DNA from: Elephas maximus indicus
Taxonomy: Eukaryota > Chordata > Mammalia > Proboscidea > Elephantidae
NCBI RefSeq assembly: GCF_024166365.1
Contig: NC_064822.1
Coordinates: forward strand, 110,604,823-110,668,822
Direction of reading: 5' to 3'
Length of the DNA: 64,000 nt
Shown here: positions 59,527 to 64,000 of the stretch, piece by piece
Position numbering within the stretch: position 1 is the first letter of the stretch
Layout: every line of letters starts with the position of its first letter
Notes under the pieces: model-generated
Database searches by the model: none
What the model was told of the DNA's origin: nothing
Seen by the model: only the letters and a program-made list of their open reading frames with translations
Position numbers and translations under genes: made by a program

Positions 59527-60468
59527 ATGGGGGACAAGGAAACAAGAAATCACTCAGAAGTGACTGACTTCATTCTTGTAGGCTTCAGGGTTGGCCCAGA
59601 GTTGCATATTCTCCTCTTCCTGCTATTTCTGGTTGTATATGCCATGATCCTTCTAGGCAACGTTGGGATGATGACCATTATTGTAACCGATTCCCGGCTG
59701 AACACACCAATGTATTTCTTCCTAGGCAACCTCTCCTTCACTGATCTCTTCTATTCATCTGTGATTGCACCCAAGGCTATGATCAACTTCTGGTCTGAGA
59801 GCAAGTCCATCTCCTTTTCAGGCTGTGTGACTCAGCTCTTTCTCTATGCCCTCTTTATTGCAACTGAGGGATTTCTCCTGGCAGCCATGGCTTATGACCG
59901 CTTCATTGCCATCTGCAGTCCACTCCTCTACTCTGTTCAGATGTCAACACGTCTCTGCACTCAGTTAGTGGCTGGTTCCTATTTCTGTGGCTGCATCAGT
60001 TCAGTTCTTCAGACCAGCATAACCTTCACCTTATCCTTTTGTGCTTCTCGAGCCATTGACCATTTCTACTGTGATAGTCGCCCACTTCAGAGGATTTCAT
60101 GTTCTGACCTTTTTATCTATAAAGTGGTAACTTTTTCTTTATCCAGCATTATCATCTTGCCTACCATCGTAGTCATTATTGTTTCTTACATGTATATTGT
60201 GTCTACAGTTCTCAAGATACGCTCCACCGAGGGACGTAAGAAAGCCTTCTCCACTTGCAGCTCCCACCTTGGAGTCGTGAGTGTGCTATATGGTGCTGTC
60301 TTTTTTATGTATCTGACTCCTGATAGATTTCCTGAACTGAGTAAAGTGGCCTCCTTATGTTACACCCTAGTCACCCCCGTGTTGAATCCTTTGATTTACT
60401 CTCTGAGAAACAAAGATGTCAAAGAGGCTGTAAAAACTGTTTTAGAGAAGAAAAATACCATCCTTTGA
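59527..60468 (+). CDS. OR9K2: OR9K2-like olfactory receptor, copy 4 (most divergent)
   Basis: This intact 313-residue odorant receptor has a full motif set: NHS site, TPMYFFLGNLS, MAYDRFIAIC, SY in TM5, KAFSTCSSHL, PVLNPLIYSLRN. It is the most divergent of the four. Private or copy-4-like residues include K4, S56, T72, S98, L104, Y107, A112, S131, R142, I166, I177 and V285, several in TM3 to TM5 where odorants bind. It lacks the long identical stretch shared by copies 1-3, so it seems not to have joined in their homogenisation. The upstream sequence still reads in frame as FILPCASQQVSA before the ATG, resembling the N-terminal extension I recall for annotated human OR9K2. That may make copy 4 the closest to the ancestral locus. 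Start chosen at 59527, 9 nt after the acceptor, in a GCCATGG context. Its 3' flank is deleted after 60544. Confidence 0.95.
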   Translation: MGDKETRNHSEVTDFILVGFRVGPELHILLFLLFLVVYAMILLGNVGMMTIIVTDSRLNTPMYFFLGNLSFTDLFYSSVIAPKAMINFWSESKSISFSGCVTQLFLYALFIATEGFLLAAMAYDRFIAICSPLLYSVQMSTRLCTQLVAGSYFCGCISSVLQTSITFTLSFCASRAIDHFYCDSRPLQRISCSDLFIYKVVTFSLSSIIILPTIVVIIVSYMYIVSTVLKIRSTEGRKKAFSTCSSHLGVVSVLYGAVFFMYLTPDRFPELSKVASLCYTLVTPVLNPLIYSLRNKDVKEAVKTVLEKKNTIL

Positions 60469-60527
60469 TTATCGTTTCTGTTCTACCAATTGTGTTGTTG
60501 ATGTTTATTAATGTCCTTGTGTTCTTA

Positions 60528-60533
60528 ATTAAA
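60528..60533 (+). other. Candidate polyadenylation signal ATTAAA, OR copy 4
   Basis: Equivalent of the motif after copies 1 and 2. It lies just before the point where unit 4 homology ends and an RTE fragment begins. Confidence 0.3.
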
Positions 60534-60544
60534 GCAATTCTCCT

Positions 60545-60740
60545 GAAAGTCATGCTTGGTAAAGTAGAGGTTCAGCGAAAAAGAGGTAGACCCCAACTAG
60601 ATGGATTGACAGAGTGGCTGCAACAATAGGCTTAAGTATAGCAACGATTGTGAGGATGCCACAGGACCCGGGCAGTGCTTTATTCTGTTGTACATAGGCT
60701 CACCATGAGTCAGAAGTGACTGCAAGGCACCTAACAACAC
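60545..60740 (+). mobile_element. RTE 3' fragment at the end of unit 4
   Basis: 'tcatgcttggtaaagtagag' to 'aaggcacctaacaacacaat'. Corresponds to the RTE at about 9185-9350 after unit 1, now only about 75 bp from the receptor stop. Confidence 0.82.
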
Positions 60741-60742
60741 AA

Positions 60743-61030
60743 TCATTTTATTCTTTTGGTGCTATTGCAAATGGAATTGTTTTCTTGATTTAATTTTCAG
60801 ATTTTTCATTTCAAGTGTATATAATTGATTTTTGTATATTCATTTAGTATCTGGCAACCTCGCTGAACTCATTAAGTTCTAATACTTTTTAAAATGGATT
60901 CTTTAGAGTTTTTTATATACAGGATGTTACTTCTCTATACTTTTGTAATCAAGAAGTAAAACAGAGGACTTAAAATCTTCCTTTTTAAAATATAGATATA
61001 TTATCATATAAATGAGCAAAAAATGGCCTC
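60743..61030 (-). mobile_element. Old L1 fragment after unit 4
   Basis: Homologous to 9358-9635 ('tatctggcaacctcgctgaa'), so this is the expected start of a further unit. It is followed by about 125 bp of unplaced spacer (61031-61156). Confidence 0.7.
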
Positions 61031-61156
61031 TGTGTATTAGCTCCAGGCTTTTCACTTGTTCAGAGCAAACAAGAGCCTTTTAGCCTAATAGTCCACCAGC
61101 AACATAGTCAATTGTTTACACATCCAATTGTTTTAAAAATAGTCCAAATAAGCAGA

Positions 61157-64000
61157 TTTTTTTTAATTCTTATTTTTTTATTATACTTTAGATGAAGGTT
61201 TACAGAACAAACTAGTTTCTCATCAAACAGTTAGTACACACATTGTTGTAGGACATTGGTTAGCAACTCCACAACATGTCAACACTCTCCCTTCTTGATC
61301 CTGGGTTCCCTATTACCAGCTTTCCTGTTCTCTCCTGCCTTCCAGTCCCTGACCCAGGGCTGGTGCACCCCTTTAGTCTTATTTTGTTCCATGGGCATGT
61401 TCAATCTTTGGCTGAAGGGTGAACCTCATGAGTGACCTCATTACTGAGCTGAAAGGGTGTCTGGGGACCATATTCTCAGGGTTTCTCCAGTCTCTGTCAG
61501 GCCAGCAAGTCTGGTCTTTCTGAGTTAGAATTTTGTTCTACATTTTTCTCCAGCTCTGTCTGGGACCCTCTATTGTGATCCCTGTCAGAGCAGTCAGTGG
61601 TAGTAGTTGGGCACCATCTAGTTGTATTGGACTCAGTCTTGTGGAGGCCATGGTAGCTGTGGTCCATTAGTCCTTCGGACTAATCTTACCATTATGTCTT
61701 TAGTTTTCTTCATACTTCCTTGCTGCTGAAGGAATGAGACTGCTGGAGTATCCTAGATGGACACTTACAGGCTTTTAAGACCCCAGATGCTACTCACCAA
61801 AGTAGAATGTAGAACATATTCTTTATAAACTCTATAATGCCAATTGAGCTAGATGTTCCTTGAGACCATGGTCCTCACAGCCCTCAGCCCAGCAATTTCG
61901 TCCCTCAGGGAGTTTGGATGTGGCTATGGAGTTACCATGGCCCTGCCTTGTACAAGCTGTATTGGTTTCCCCAGAATTGTGCACTGTCTTACCCTTCACC
62001 AAAGTTACTGCTTATTTATTGTCTATTAAGTGTTTTTCCACCCCCACCCCTCCCCTCCCTCATAACCGTCAAAGACTTTTTTTTTGTATGTAAATTTTAA
62101 TGAGTTTTTACAGTAGTGGTCTCATACAATATTTGTTCTTTTGTACTTGACTTATTTCACTTAGCATAATATCCTCCAGATGCATCCATGCTTTGAGATG
62201 CTTCGCAGATTCATCGTTGTTTATTATTGTGTAATACTCCATTGTGTGTATGTACCACAGTTTGTTTATCCATTCATCTGTTGATGGGCATCTAGGTTGT
62301 TTCCATCTTTTTGCTATTGTGAACAACGCTGCAGTGAACATGGGTGTACATATATCTATTCATGTGATGACTCTTACTTCTCTAGGATATATTCCTAGGA
62401 GTGGAATTGCTGGATCAGATGGTATTTCTATCTCTAGCTCTCTAAGAAAGCGTCATATCGTTTTCCAAAAAGGTTTTACCATTTTGCATTCCCGTTAGCA
62501 GTGCATAAGAGTTCCAATCTCCCTGCAGCCTCTCCAACATTTGTATTTTCTATTTTACTGATTTGCGCCAGTGATGTCACGGTAAGATGGTATCTCATTG
62601 TGGTTTTGATTTGCATTTCTCTGATGGCTAGAGATCATGAGCATTTACTCACGTGTCTGTAGGCCGCTTGAATGTCTTCTTTGGTGAAGTGTCTGTTTAT
62701 TTCCGTTGTGTATTTTTTAATTGGATTATTTGTCTTTTTGTTGTAGAGGTGTTGGAGTTTCTTATAGATTTTAGAGATTAGACCTTTGTCTGATTTGTAA
62801 TAGCCAATTTTTTTTTCCTAGTCTGTAGGTTCTGTTTTTACTCTTTTGGTGAAGTCTTTTGATGAGCATAAGTGTTTAATTTTTAGAAGATCCCAGTTAT
62901 CTAGCTTATCCTCTGGAGCTTGTGTGTCATTGGTTGTGATTTGTATCCTGTTAATGCTGTGTATTAAGACCTCTAGTATTGATCCTATTTTTTCTTCTAT
63001 GAACTTTATAGTTTTTGGCATTATATTTAGGTCTTTGATCTATTTTGAGTTAATTTTTGTATATGTTGTGAGGAATGGGATCTGTTTCATTTTTTTGCAG
63101 ATGGACATCCAGTTTTGCCAGCACCATTTGTTGAAAAGATTGTCTTTTCCCCATTTGATGAACTTTGGTCCCTTGTTGAAAATCAGGTGACCATAGGTGG
63201 ACGGATTTACATCTGGCTTCTCAATTCTTTTCCCTTAGTCAATGTATCTGTCATTGGACCAGTGCCAGGCTCTTTTGACTACCGCAGCTGTATAGTAGGT
63301 TCTCAGGTCAGGTAGTGTGAGTCCTCCTACTTTATTCTTCTTCTTCAATAGTGCTTTACCCCTCCAGGGTTTCTTCCCTTTCCATATAAAGTTAATGATA
63401 AGTTTTTCCATCTCTTTAAAGAATGTTGTTGGTGTTTGGAGAGGAATTGCATTATATTTTTAAATTGCTTTGGGTAGAATCGTCATTTTCACAATGTTGA
63501 GTCTACCTATCCATGAGCATGGTATGTTTTTCCATTTTATGTAGATCTCTTTTGGTTTCTTGCAGTAATGTTTTGTATTTTTCTTTGTGTAGGTCTTTTA
63601 CATTCCTGGTAATTTTTATTCCCAAGTATTTTATTTTTTTTAGGGGCTATTATAAATTATAAATGGTATTGTTTTCCTGATTTCCTTTTCATCATTCTCT
63701 TTATTGGTGTGTAGGAATACAACTGATTTTTATATGTTTACCTTGTATCCTGCTACTCTGCTGAATCTTTCTACTAGTTCCAGTAGTTTTGTCATGGACT
63801 TCTAATTATAGTATCATCCCCAAACAGGCACAGTTTAACTTCTTCATTACCAATTTGGATGCACTTTTTTTCTGTTTCTTGCTTTATTGCTCTACCTAGG
63901 TCTTCCAACACAATGTTAAATAGGAATGATGATAAAGGTCATCCTTGCTTTGTTCCTGTTCTCAAGGGGAATGTTTTCAGCCTCTCCCCACTGAGAACGA
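61157..64000 (-). mobile_element. L1 LINE, minus strand, continues past window
   Basis: 3' UTR from 61157, then inverted ORF2. The reverse strand at 62108-62341 gives [20 protein letters not shown] and LSEISQVQKNKY, the usual L1 C-terminus. The RT region extends to the window end. Frames are broken. Confidence 0.88.

Larger units (their letters stand above)
53273..60544 (+). repeat. Tandem duplication unit 4
   Basis: This unit is the most diverged. It begins in the old minus-strand L1, which here lacks both RTE insertions found in units 2 and 3. It continues through the unrecognised block, upstream block and receptor, and stops about 75 bp after the stop codon at an RTE 3' fragment that corresponds to about 9185 onward downstream of unit 1. 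Confidence 0.85.

Noticed and set aside
1-64000. CRISPR arrays, operons, tRNA or rRNA genes
   Set aside because: None seen. The tRNA-like segments belong to AfroSINE and MIR elements, and the repeated spacing reflects tandem receptor units.

Overview
This window is mammalian nuclear DNA, almost certainly from an afrotherian and most plausibly an elephant. Two repeat signatures point there. One is a tRNA-derived AfroSINE with a 'ggcgctccttggaaactctatgggg'-type body, found in at least six places. The other is a very abundant RTE/BovB-clade LINE whose 3' end reads as a 'gttgttgttgttaggtgcc' tract when inverted. Long L1 copies share a 3' UTR that recurs several times. There is no prokaryotic or organellar content.

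The host genes are four intact, single-coding-exon olfactory receptor genes on the + strand (3596-4537, 18098-19039, 36889-37830, 59527-60468). Each encodes 313 residues, and all are close relatives of mammalian OR9K2 (class II OR, family 9). They lie in a tandem array of degenerate duplication units. Each unit carries, in order: an old minus-strand L1 fragment with nested RTE pieces, about 1.75 kb of unrecognised sequence, about 3.6-3.8 kb of conserved upstream DNA containing an inverted MIR and a direct MIR, a polypyrimidine tract with a 3' splice acceptor, the receptor exon, and a 3' flank. Unit 1 is cut by the window start. Unit 2 spans about 9358-23520, unit 3 about 29728-37861, and unit 4 about 53273-60544.

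The units have since been altered by insertions. Unit 2 gained an AfroSINE just upstream of its receptor and an ERVL-type proviral fossil (19504-22685) in its 3' flank. A 6.2-kb L1 (23521-29727) sits at the unit 2/3 junction where about 5 kb of unit sequence is missing. Unit 3 is interrupted 31 bp after its stop codon by an antisense L1. A 15-kb block of L1, RTE, LTR and non-repeat DNA (37862-53272) separates units 3 and 4. Unit 4 is deleted soon after its receptor. A further minus-strand L1 fills 61157 to the end.

The genes are expected to act as odorant GPCRs in the ciliary membrane of olfactory neurons, normally one allele per neuron. Copy 1 carries Leu instead of the conserved Arg of the DRY motif. 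The receptor exons show a mosaic identity pattern that suggests gene conversion. I found no CRISPR array, tRNA, rRNA or novel multi-gene system. The interest lies in how this receptor array was built and reshaped.
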